Shown here: positions 1 through 6,703 of the stretch, in pieces
Numbering within the stretch: the stretch's first letter is position 1
Layout: each line of letters opens with the position of its first letter
Source: Alphaproteobacteria bacterium
Lineage (GTDB): Bacteria > Pseudomonadota > Alphaproteobacteria > Micropepsales > Micropepsaceae
Reading direction: 5' to 3'
Length of the DNA stretch: 17,980 nt
Assembly (NCBI GenBank): GCA_003451645.1
Contig: DMER01000167.1
Coordinates: 54,425 to 72,404, forward strand
The notes under the pieces: model-generated
Told to the model about the DNA's origin: nothing
The model's input: the letters and a program-made list of their open reading frames with translations, nothing else
The model's database searches: none
Translations under genes and position numbers: made by a program

Positions 1-50
1 GAAAGGCCCCCCACCAGTCCGAGACCGAGGAGGTACAGCAAGGCCCGCAT
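1..50 (-). CDS. 5' end of an unidentified membrane or secreted protein (cut by window edge)
   Basis: Only the first 16 codons are visible. They read M-R-A-L-L-Y-L-L-G-L-G-L-V-G-G-L, a hydrophobic start that looks like a signal peptide or first membrane segment. The ATG at 50 lies 12 bases after the TAG of the SPFH gene (63-65) and is preceded on its own strand by GGAAGG, a reasonable ribosome binding site. This makes it the next gene of the same minus-strand operon. The product cannot be named from this fragment. Its position beside an SPFH protein suggests a membrane-associated partner, but that is inference. Confidence 0.5.
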   Translation of the reverse strand, partial: MRALLYLLGLGLVGGL

Positions 51-62
51 GCCTTCCGCGCT

Positions 63-941
63 CTAGGGGTTGAGGTCGATAATCGGCTGAGCGTCGCGCT
101 CGGCCACGAGCGCCACAAGCAGATTGCTGACCAATTTGCCCTTGGCCTCTTCGCTCAGCTTGATCTTGCCCGTCCCGGCAATTTGCTCGAGTGCAGTTTC
201 CACCATCTTGACCGCATTCTCGGTGATGATCCTGCGCGCACTGACCACGGCTTGCGCTTGCTGGCGGCGCAGCATGGCTGAGGCGATTTCGGGCGCATAG
301 GCCAGATGCGACAGCCGCGCCTCGTTCACGACAACGCCCGCGACCTCAACGCGCGCCTGCAACTCGGTCTTGAGGTCCTCAGACACTTTGTCGGGCGAGC
401 CGCGCAGGGATTCGTCCCCGTCCTCGCTATCATAGGGAAGACGGCTGGCGAGCGTGCGCACCGCCGTCTCGCTCTGCACGGCCACAAAGTCATGATAGTT
501 GTCCACGTTGAGTGCGGCCTTGGCGCTGTCCTCGACGTTCCAGACAATGACCGCGCCGATCTCAATCGGGTTGCCGCGCAGATCATTCACCTTGATGGTC
601 TTTGTGTTCAAGCTCACGACCCGGCGCGAAATGACTTGGCGCGAGGTGAAGGGGATCACCCAATAGAACCCGGTGCCGCGCAGCGTGCCGATATACCGGC
701 CAAAGAACAGGAGAACCCGTGACTCGTTCGGGTTGTTGATCACGAAGCTGGGTAAGATGACAAAAATGAACACGACAAAGGCGATGATCAGGGGCACGGG
801 CGTGCCCTCAAACCCTGTGGCGCGCCACATATCGATCAAATCAGGGAAGTTGTAGGCGCCATAGATGATCGCGCCAATGACAAGGGCCAGCACCAGCCAG
901 CCGCTAATCGCGATAGTCCCAGTTTCCCGAATGGTTTTCAT
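63..941 (-). CDS. SPFH/Band-7 (stomatin-like) membrane protein
   Basis: A 292-residue protein with two N-terminal membrane segments (about residues 11-30 and 48-68), followed by a stomatin-type SPFH domain. The domain begins at the NPNESRVLLFFGRY stretch (70-83), with GTGFYWVIPF at 89-98. An Ala/Gln-rich helical segment follows, around the QAQAVVSARR stretch near residue 230. SPFH proteins form ring-like membrane scaffolds that organise lipid domains and often modulate membrane proteases. The ATG start has a strong GGGGAGGG ribosome binding site a few bases upstream. The gene follows the S49 peptidase after 73 bases and runs straight into another hydrophobic protein. It differs from HflK/HflC in having two membrane segments. 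Its exact role is not known. Confidence 0.85.
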   Translation of the reverse strand: MKTIRETGTIAISGWLVLALVIGAIIYGAYNFPDLIDMWRATGFEGTPVPLIIAFVVFIFVILPSFVINNPNESRVLLFFGRYIGTLRGTGFYWVIPFTSRQVISRRVVSLNTKTIKVNDLRGNPIEIGAVIVWNVEDSAKAALNVDNYHDFVAVQSETAVRTLASRLPYDSEDGDESLRGSPDKVSEDLKTELQARVEVAGVVVNEARLSHLAYAPEIASAMLRRQQAQAVVSARRIITENAVKMVETALEQIAGTGKIKLSEEAKGKLVSNLLVALVAERDAQPIIDLNP

Positions 942-1014
942 GACTGCCCTCCCCTAAGCGTTCAATGCTCGAGAGTATATAGGCATTCCTTGCCAGAGCG
1001 CTATCCACAAGACG

Positions 1015-1863
1015 CTACAGACCGTAGCGGGCCCATAATTGGCGCTCTTCGAGGGCCGCCAGCCATTGTTGGGGTGCCAGAAGCGCGCTGGCGGCAGGGG
1101 CCTCACGGTTGAACAGGCGCCAGCCAGAGCGCGGCGCAAAGACCCGCAGAACCACATCCTCGCCAAAGGAGGCCCGCATGATGCCACGCACATCGCCAAT
1201 GCTGTCGACCAACCCCATGGTCTTGGCGGTCGCCCCGGTCCAAAAGGCCCCGTTGAACAGGGTCTGATCATCGTGCTGCAAGCGGCCGGCGCGCCGCCCC
1301 TTAACCATGGCGACAAAGCCGTCATGCACCTCGGCCTGAAGCGCCTTCAGATGCGCCACATCGCTCTCACGCTCCGGCTGAAAGGGGTCGAGCATCGCTT
1401 TGCTGGTGCCTGCGGTGTAGACGCGCCGGTCGACGCCGATCTTCTCGATCATGCGGTCAAAGCCGAACCCGGCCGAGACAACGCCTATGGACCCGATGAT
1501 CGAGTGGGCATGCGCAAAGAGCTCATCCCCCGCCAGCATGAGCATATAGCCGCCCGAGGCCGCGACATCCTCCGCAAAGGCAAAGACCTTGACCCGGTGC
1601 TGGGCCGACAAGGCGCGGATGCGGTCATGCAGCAAGCCGCTCTGCACGGGCGAGCCGCCCGGCGAGTTGATGAGGAGGGCGACCGCTTTTGGTTTGCCCG
1701 CCGTAAAGGCGCGCTCCAGCGTCTCCGCCATGGCGCCCAGGCTCAAGCCCCGGCCGAACTGATCCGTCCCAATCACGCCCGTCAGGCGCACCACGGAGAC
1801 TTGCGGACTGGCGGGCTCCCAAGGCAGCCAGCGGCGCCACCACGGCTTTTTTGCTTTTGTCAT
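1015..1863 (-). CDS. S49-family (SppA/SohB-like) serine peptidase, short form
   Basis: A 282-residue protein of the ClpP-fold S49 peptidase family, whose members degrade signal peptides or membrane-protein fragments. PGGSP lies at 68-72. The catalytic serine is Ser103 in AASGGY, and the general-base lysine is Lys155 in AGTSKAMLDPF. The Ser-Lys separation of 52 residues matches that of Bacillus SppA (S147/K199, from memory). I see no signal peptide or membrane anchor: the N-terminus is basic and Trp-rich (KKPWWRRW), so it may sit on the inner face of the membrane. A longer in-frame start exists upstream, but the ATG at 1863 overlaps the TGA of the methyltransferase gene (ATGA), which indicates translational coupling. 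An SPFH protein follows, a frequent partner of membrane-linked S49 peptidases. Confidence 0.88.
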   Translation of the reverse strand: MTKAKKPWWRRWLPWEPASPQVSVVRLTGVIGTDQFGRGLSLGAMAETLERAFTAGKPKAVALLINSPGGSPVQSGLLHDRIRALSAQHRVKVFAFAEDVAASGGYMLMLAGDELFAHAHSIIGSIGVVSAGFGFDRMIEKIGVDRRVYTAGTSKAMLDPFQPERESDVAHLKALQAEVHDGFVAMVKGRRAGRLQHDDQTLFNGAFWTGATAKTMGLVDSIGDVRGIMRASFGEDVVLRVFAPRSGWRLFNREAPAASALLAPQQWLAALEERQLWARYGL

Positions 1864-2672
1864 GGTACGGATGTAACCAGCGGCTGGCCATCCCGCAAGA
1901 CCGCATCGATCTGCGCCGTAAACGCCCCACCCTCCTGATGCAGGACCACCGAGGGCCGGATGCGTAACGGTCCCCGCCTGCCCTTTACCGCCCGGATGAT
2001 CACCCGGATGGCATCCCGCCCGGCATAGGCATGAATGGGGATCACTTCGATGTCGCCGCAGCCCGTGGTCAGGCCCGCCAACAGTCGGCCCAGCGCATCC
2101 GCCCTGTGAATGATCGTCAACGTGCCCTTGGGCTTCAGCAACGCCAAACCGCTTTTGATCCAAAGATCAAGCCCGGTCCGCGCATGGGCGATCGCTCGCG
2201 CCTTGGCCTCGACCGCCCCCACACTGGCCCGCTGCTCATCGAGGAAGGGCGGATTGAAGAAAACGTGATCGCTGTGATGCCGAGGCAAGGATTTGGGCAG
2301 CGTGGTCACGTCGGCCTCAATGGTCGTGAACGCGCGCCCAGCAGCGTTGCGTGTGGCATTCTCACGCGCGAGGGCCACAGACTCTGCGTTGAGTTCGAGG
2401 CCTGTGACGGCCACGTCCGGCACCCTTTTCCACACGCAGAGGCTGGCAATCCCAACGCCACAGCCGAGTTCGATCACGTGTTGACCGGATTGCGCTGGAA
2501 CCGCTGCCGCGAGCAGCACGGTATCGGCCCCGGCGCGAAACCCCTTGGCGGGCTGCAAACAGGTGAGCCGTCCACCCAGGAACTGATCCTCGGTCAGGTC
2601 TGGCGATACGGCTCCTGCGGCACTTCGCCGCCCAACTCCGTCTGCTGTGTCCGCCATGGGGCCATCACTCAC
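1860..2672 (-). CDS. SAM-dependent methyltransferase, TrmN6/YfiC-like (N6-adenine type)
   Basis: A 270-residue Rossmann-fold methyltransferase. The SAM-binding motif I is ELGCGVG (68-74), with an acidic residue at the end of the next strand (GLELN, 91-95). The catalytic motif NPPF lies at 140-143 and is typical of amino-group methyltransferases. FRAGADTVLLA (45-55) just before motif I resembles the TrmN6/YfiC family, which methylates A37 of tRNA1(Val). The substrate here is inferred from family likeness only; a role on another RNA or on a protein cannot be excluded. The start is a GTG at 2672 whose last two bases and the following A form the TGA of the DUF2007 gene (GTGA overlap). An in-frame ATG five codons later (2657) is possible. 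The gene ends inside the S49 peptidase start codon. Confidence 0.82.
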   Translation of the reverse strand: MSDGPMADTADGVGRRSAAGAVSPDLTEDQFLGGRLTCLQPAKGFRAGADTVLLAAAVPAQSGQHVIELGCGVGIASLCVWKRVPDVAVTGLELNAESVALARENATRNAAGRAFTTIEADVTTLPKSLPRHHSDHVFFNPPFLDEQRASVGAVEAKARAIAHARTGLDLWIKSGLALLKPKGTLTIIHRADALGRLLAGLTTGCGDIEVIPIHAYAGRDAIRVIIRAVKGRRGPLRIRPSVVLHQEGGAFTAQIDAVLRDGQPLVTSVP

Positions 2673-2896
2673 CGTGGCGCGCTCAGTTCGCTGGCATAGC
2701 CTGCATCGGTCAGGACCTGACGGGCCCGCCGTGCATCCTCGGCGCTGACCATGATCCGGCGCGGAAATGCGTCAATATTCGTGTGCACGGCGCCCATGTG
2801 AAAATCCAGGACAACCGCCTCGATCCCCTCCGCCGCCAAAAGGGCCTCAACAAAGGTCACGAATACAATGTCGGAGGTGCGCAGCAGTTCTTCCAT
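2669..2896 (-). CDS. DUF2007-family small protein
   Basis: A 75-residue protein starting MEELLRTSD. A predicted beta-alpha-beta arrangement covers the ligand-binding-like fold of the DUF2007 family, with conserved-looking elements EALLAAEGIEAVV, then RIMVSAEDARRARQVL and a C-terminal tail. Family members are annotated as putative signal-transducing proteins of unknown ligand. The ATG at 2896 was chosen because AGGTGAGAAG lies a short distance upstream and because the length then fits the family. A GTG at 2932 would add 12 residues without a better ribosome binding site. It is the first gene of a coupled run with the methyltransferase and S49 peptidase, an arrangement I recall in other alphaproteobacteria. 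Confidence 0.75.
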   Translation of the reverse strand: MEELLRTSDIVFVTFVEALLAAEGIEAVVLDFHMGAVHTNIDAFPRRIMVSAEDARRARQVLTDAGYASELSAPR

Positions 2897-2954
2897 GATC
2901 CAACTTCTCACCTGCTGCATTGCCGCAGTCACGCGACATTGAGCCCTGCATGGC

Positions 2955-2984
2955 TTGACCCCAACAGGAGCACATCCCTATGTT
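2955..2984 (+). promoter_or_regulatory. Candidate promoter of the polyprenyl synthase gene
   Basis: TTGACC at 2955-2960 and TATGTT at 2979-2984 are separated by 18 bases. They match the alphaproteobacterial housekeeping consensus reasonably well, and the pair points at the gene starting at 3026. Transcription would begin near 2991, leaving a leader of about 35 bases that contains most of one dyad and all of a second. Confidence 0.4.
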
Positions 2985-2987
2985 CGA

Positions 2988-3025
2988 TTGGAAAGTAGCA
3001 CAGTTCCAAACAACAACCATATGGT
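2988..3025. promoter_or_regulatory. Two dyad symmetries in the leader of the polyprenyl synthase gene
   Basis: TTGGAA at 2988-2993 and TTCCAA at 3004-3009 form a perfect 6-bp inverted repeat with a 10-base spacer. ACCATATGGT at 3016-3025 is a perfect 10-bp palindrome ending right at the GTG start codon. Both lie between the candidate -10 element and the start codon. They could be an operator, an RNA hairpin affecting translation, or chance. Confidence 0.35.
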
Positions 3026-4060
3026 GTGAGATCTTCGATCGTGCTCGCTGTCCAGTCCATACTAGGGCCCAAAGAGGAGCCCAAAGGCGCCATCGCCGGG
3101 CTTTCGGCGCTTGTGGCCGCCGATATGGAGCGCGTGAATGCCCTCATCGTGCAATGGATGCAGAGCCCAGTGGCGCTCATCCCGGAACTCGCGGGGCATT
3201 TGGTGCGGTCGGGTGGCAAGCGGTTGCGGCCCATGCTGACCTTGGGCGCTGCACAGTTGTGCGGCTATCATGGCGACGCCCACATCAAATTGGCGGCGGC
3301 CGTCGAATTCATCCACACCGCGACCCTTCTCCATGATGATGTTGTGGATGAGAGCGCGCTGCGCCGCGGGCAGTCGACCGCTAATGTCATTTGGGGCAAT
3401 CAGGCAAGCGTTCTGGTTGGTGATTTTCTTTATAGCCGCTCGTTTCAGCTGATGGTCGAAACCGGCAATATCCGTGTTCTGAAAACACTCGCGGACGCAT
3501 CCTCTGTGATCGCGCAAGGCGAAGTGATGCAACTGGCCGCCCAGCAAAATCTTGAAACGCGCGAAGCGACTTATCTTGAGATTGTGGCCGCGAAAACCGC
3601 CGCCCTGTTTGCCGCCGCCGCTGAGGTGTCCGGCGTTGTTTCTGGACGTGGCCCTGCGGCTGAGGCCGCGCTACGCGCCTATGGCCATAATCTGGGCATC
3701 GCCTTTCAGCTTGTAGACGATGCACTCGATTATTCCGGGCGTGAGGCCTTGATGGGCAAGTCAGTCGGCGACGATTTCCGCGAGGGCAAGATTACCTTGC
3801 CGGTCATCCTGGCGGTGGAACGTGCCTCGGCCGACGAGCGCGCCTACTGGTCGCGCACGATGGAGCAACGCCGTCAGACGCCTGAGGATTTGCAAACCGC
3901 GATCCGCCTGATCGAGCAGCACAAGACGATCGCCGAAACGCTCTCCCGCGCCACGGGCTTCGCAAAGCTGGCGAGTGACGCGCTCGATGTGTTTCCGGAG
4001 TCCGCTATGCGCGAGGCGTTGCGCGAACTGGCGCAGTTCTGTGTAACCCGGGCGCACTAA
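3026..4060 (+). CDS. ispB: Long-chain trans-polyprenyl diphosphate synthase (octa-/decaprenyl type)
   Basis: A class I prenyl chain-elongation enzyme that condenses isopentenyl diphosphate onto an allylic primer, probably to make the ubiquinone side chain. Numbering from the GTG at 3026, the 344-residue protein has GGKRLRP (63-69), the first Asp-rich motif DDVVD (104-108), the second DDALD (231-235), and GKSVGDDFREGK (244-255). The residue five positions before the first Asp-rich motif is alanine, not an aromatic, which fits a long product (C40-C50); the exact length cannot be read from sequence. The start is uncertain: no clear ribosome binding site precedes the GTG, and GTG 3041 or ATG 3125 are alternatives. 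The gene diverges from DUF2007 and overlaps ispE tail to tail. Confidence 0.9.
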   Translation: MRSSIVLAVQSILGPKEEPKGAIAGLSALVAADMERVNALIVQWMQSPVALIPELAGHLVRSGGKRLRPMLTLGAAQLCGYHGDAHIKLAAAVEFIHTATLLHDDVVDESALRRGQSTANVIWGNQASVLVGDFLYSRSFQLMVETGNIRVLKTLADASSVIAQGEVMQLAAQQNLETREATYLEIVAAKTAALFAAAAEVSGVVSGRGPAAEAALRAYGHNLGIAFQLVDDALDYSGREALMGKSVGDDFREGKITLPVILAVERASADERAYWSRTMEQRRQTPEDLQTAIRLIEQHKTIAETLSRATGFAKLASDALDVFPESAMREALRELAQFCVTRAH

Positions 4061-4935
4061 TCCGCTATTGCTGCTCCGGTGGCCATCCACCATGTGGGGT
4101 GAGCCCGGCCAAGTGCCGCCGCTGCCATCTGCGCCGCGTTCGCGTTCTCGAACAGACCAAAACACGTGGCGCCCGACCCGCTCATGCGCGCGAGGGCACA
4201 GCCTTGTTGCGCGCCGAGGGCGTCCAACACAGTCCCGATAACGGGCGCCAAAATACGGGCCGGTGCTTCCAGATCGTTGCGTTGTTCTGCTAGCCACGCC
4301 GCAAACGACGCAAAAGTCTCGAACCGTGGCGGCATTGCCGGTAACGCTGCCCCGCTTCGCTGGGTCAACCCTGCAAAGACCTGGGGTGTCGCAACCTCCA
4401 CACCAGGGTTCACCAGCAGCATCGCATAGGATGGCAAGCCGGGCGCGGGCGCTAAGCGCTCGCCACGGCCTTGCATCAAACGCGGGGTTTGACGGACACA
4501 TACCGGCACATCGGAGCCAAGCGCCAGCGCGATCGCCTCCAGTCTCTCCGGCGGATAGCTGAGCCCCCAAAGGGTATTGAGCGCGCGCAAGGCCGCCGCC
4601 GCATCCGCGCTGCCGCCGCCGATCCCGGAGGCAACGGGCAAGCGCTTGACCAAGTGCAGCGCCGCCCCTCCAGTCACCCATCCTTCTCGCGCCGCCGCGC
4701 TCGCTAAGGCCGCAGCCGCGCGCCAGACAAGATTGTCCGGCCCCGCCGCGAGGTGTTCCTTACCAGTCAGCGAGAGGCTCAACTGCGCGCCGTCTGACGC
4801 CTCTAGTTCATCCGCAGCCGGATGAAAGACCGCGAGGCTCGCCAGTTCGTGATAGCCATCCGCGCGGCGTTCGCCCACATGCAGGAACAGATTGACCTTG
4901 GCGCGGGCCTGCTCCCGGACACTACGCGCCGTCAC
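4057..4935 (-). CDS. ispE: 4-diphosphocytidyl-2-C-methyl-D-erythritol kinase
   Basis: A GHMP-family kinase that phosphorylates the 2-hydroxyl of CDP-methylerythritol in the MEP pathway for isopentenyl diphosphate. In 292 residues it shows AKVNLFLHV (12-20, with the catalytic Lys13), the ATP-binding glycine loop PVASGIGGGSADAA (100-113), Asp142 in GSDVPV as the probable catalytic base, and a C-terminal MSGSGATCFGLF motif. The GTG start at 4935 overlaps the TGA of the TPR gene (GTGA), so translation is likely coupled. The stop TAG (4057-4059 on the top strand as cta) overlaps the TAA of the convergent polyprenyl synthase gene. It is the last gene of the ETF-QO operon. Confidence 0.95.
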   Translation of the reverse strand: MTARSVREQARAKVNLFLHVGERRADGYHELASLAVFHPAADELEASDGAQLSLSLTGKEHLAAGPDNLVWRAAAALASAAAREGWVTGGAALHLVKRLPVASGIGGGSADAAAALRALNTLWGLSYPPERLEAIALALGSDVPVCVRQTPRLMQGRGERLAPAPGLPSYAMLLVNPGVEVATPQVFAGLTQRSGAALPAMPPRFETFASFAAWLAEQRNDLEAPARILAPVIGTVLDALGAQQGCALARMSGSGATCFGLFENANAAQMAAAALGRAHPTWWMATGAAIAD

Positions 4936-6689
4936 TGCGTGACAGGGGCTGCCGCGCGCACTGCGCCTATGCCATCAAGACCTTTGTCGAGCTTGGCCTG
5001 AATCTTGGCAGCCTCATCCGGCTCGGGTTTCAGGGTGAGTGCACGCTCCCACTGAAAACGTGCCTCCAATTGGCGCCCAACCTTCCAATAGGCATCGCCC
5101 AAATGGTCGTTGATCGTCGCCTCGCCGGGCTCCAAGGAGGCCGCAGCCTCCAGGTATTTCACGGCCTTGGCGTAGTCGCCGCGCCGGTAATAGGCCCAGC
5201 CCAGACTGTCCACAATGAAGCCGTCATCCTCACGCAACTCGACCGCCCGGTGCAGCATTTCCAGCGCTTTGTCGGCATTCACCCCATGCTCGATCCAGGT
5301 ATAGGCCAGATAGTTCATCACCAAGGGCTGCTCAGGCTTGAGCTGCAAGGCCTGCTGCAGATCTGCTTCCGCATCGCTCCAGCGTTTGACACGCTCGCGC
5401 GCGATCCCGCGCGTGTAGAACAACACCCAATGCCGCTCCAGCGGCTTGCCGATGAGTGCGACAGCTTTGGAGTACGCCTGCTCAGCCTCGGCATAGCGTT
5501 CGACCTCGCGCAACGTGTCGCCGATCGTTTGATGCGTTTCGACATCGCGGGGCGTGCCGGTCAGCGCCGCTGTCAAAACGCGCACTGCCTCTTCCGGTTT
5601 CTTCTCGCGTGCCAAATTGCTGCCGATTTGGATTTGTGCGTTCGGGTAGACAGGCGACCCCTTGGCGATCCTGGAGAAAGCCTCGGTCGATTCTTGAAGG
5701 CGCCCCGCCTTTTGCAGGTTTTCGCCCAGGAGCGTGATCGCCAGCTCGTCCTTTGGGTTCAATGCTAACGACAACTGCACGTAAAAGACCGACAGATCGA
5801 CAACGGTGTCCTGATTGAGCGCGTTGGCGACGCCATAAAAGACCTCGGCCAGCCCTTGCTGCGGTGTGGCGATCCCTGCAGGAGGGGCTCCGCCTGCACT
5901 CAAACGCGCAAGGGACGCCTCCATGATCGGATGACCGGGGCTGCGCTTGAGATAGGCCTCATAGACCGCCCGCGCCTTGTCCTTGGCGCCAGAACGCTCG
6001 AGCATCTCAGCGTAATGGGTTACAACCCGCAAGCTGTCGCCTTTGGAGACCTTGTAGGCCAGGGCCATCGATTGCAGAGCGTCAGCGTCGCGCCCGCCCG
6101 CGTCTTCCAACAGCGCCTTGTGATAAATGGCGAAGGCCTCAAGCCCCTGCGCACCCAAAAGACCCTTGGCGATCGCGACGGCCGCATCGGTGTTCTTCTC
6201 GCCAACATGCGCCCAAGCGGTTCCAAAGCGATTGCCCAGCTCCGCAAGCGCGCGCCCATCAAGCTTCTCAAAGAAGCCGCGGGCGGCCGGGTATTGGCCG
6301 TTCCGAAACTCCTTGATCCCCAGGACCAGATTGGCGAGCCGCTGCTCAGGCGAGGCCTTGATCAGGTCTTGTGCGGTTTTGGCCGCCGCATCCAAATCAC
6401 CCTTGGAGACCTCGCTGATCAGCAGCCGTTCAAGGAGTTGCGCGTTGCCAGGCTCGAACTCCACAGCTCTCTCAAAGTACTTGGAGGCTGCAGCTGCATC
6501 ACGCTGCCGGGTTGCAAACCTGCCGGCCAGATAGCTGCCGAAATGGTTCGGCTTCGGCGCCGCGGTCGACTGGCCCGCGGTCTCGCCGTCAATCGTTTGG
6601 CACGCGGCCAAGAGCCCCGCCGCCGCAGCGATGGCCAATGCACGGCCAAGGCCGCGCCGGATTGAAGTCTGAATGAGCGTCTGTGTCAC
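4932..6689 (-). CDS. TPR-repeat outer-membrane lipoprotein
   Basis: A 585-residue protein built almost wholly of tetratricopeptide repeats. Clear repeats include the segments around KYFERAVEFEPGNAQ, KARAVYEAYLKRSPGHP and DAEADLQQALQLKPEQP, and the strongly conserved C-terminal pair (DSLGWAYYRRGDYAKA, then DHLGDAYWKVGRQLEA). From the GTG at 6689, the N-terminus has twin arginines (11-12), a hydrophobic core and a lipobox LAAC with Cys30. The +2 residue is Gln rather than Asp, which by the E. coli Lol rule favours the outer membrane. A longer in-frame start (6785) would place the lipobox too deep and overlap ETF-QO. The gene starts 14 bases after the ETF-QO stop and ends inside the ispE start codon. 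It probably acts as a protein-interaction scaffold; the partner is unknown. Confidence 0.82.
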   Translation of the reverse strand: MTQTLIQTSIRRGLGRALAIAAAAGLLAACQTIDGETAGQSTAAPKPNHFGSYLAGRFATRQRDAAAASKYFERAVEFEPGNAQLLERLLISEVSKGDLDAAAKTAQDLIKASPEQRLANLVLGIKEFRNGQYPAARGFFEKLDGRALAELGNRFGTAWAHVGEKNTDAAVAIAKGLLGAQGLEAFAIYHKALLEDAGGRDADALQSMALAYKVSKGDSLRVVTHYAEMLERSGAKDKARAVYEAYLKRSPGHPIMEASLARLSAGGAPPAGIATPQQGLAEVFYGVANALNQDTVVDLSVFYVQLSLALNPKDELAITLLGENLQKAGRLQESTEAFSRIAKGSPVYPNAQIQIGSNLAREKKPEEAVRVLTAALTGTPRDVETHQTIGDTLREVERYAEAEQAYSKAVALIGKPLERHWVLFYTRGIARERVKRWSDAEADLQQALQLKPEQPLVMNYLAYTWIEHGVNADKALEMLHRAVELREDDGFIVDSLGWAYYRRGDYAKAVKYLEAAASLEPGEATINDHLGDAYWKVGRQLEARFQWERALTLKPEPDEAAKIQAKLDKGLDGIGAVRAAAPVTQ

Positions 6690-6703
6690 TGGGCGATTGC
6701 GCT

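Noticed and set aside
942..1014. Promoter for the SPFH gene in the 73-bp gap
   Set aside because: A TATATA-like -10 is visible on the minus strand, but no -35 stands at proper spacing.
1039..1938. Long plus-strand open frame opposite the S49 peptidase
   Set aside because: Shadow of a gene with catalytic Ser and Lys in place; similar shadows occur at 2031-2699, 5070-5768, 5856-6665 and 15186-16082.
2980..3336. Plus-strand open frame starting near the promoter of the polyprenyl synthase gene
   Set aside because: It overlaps the synthase in another frame, starts on the candidate -10 element and resembles no known protein.
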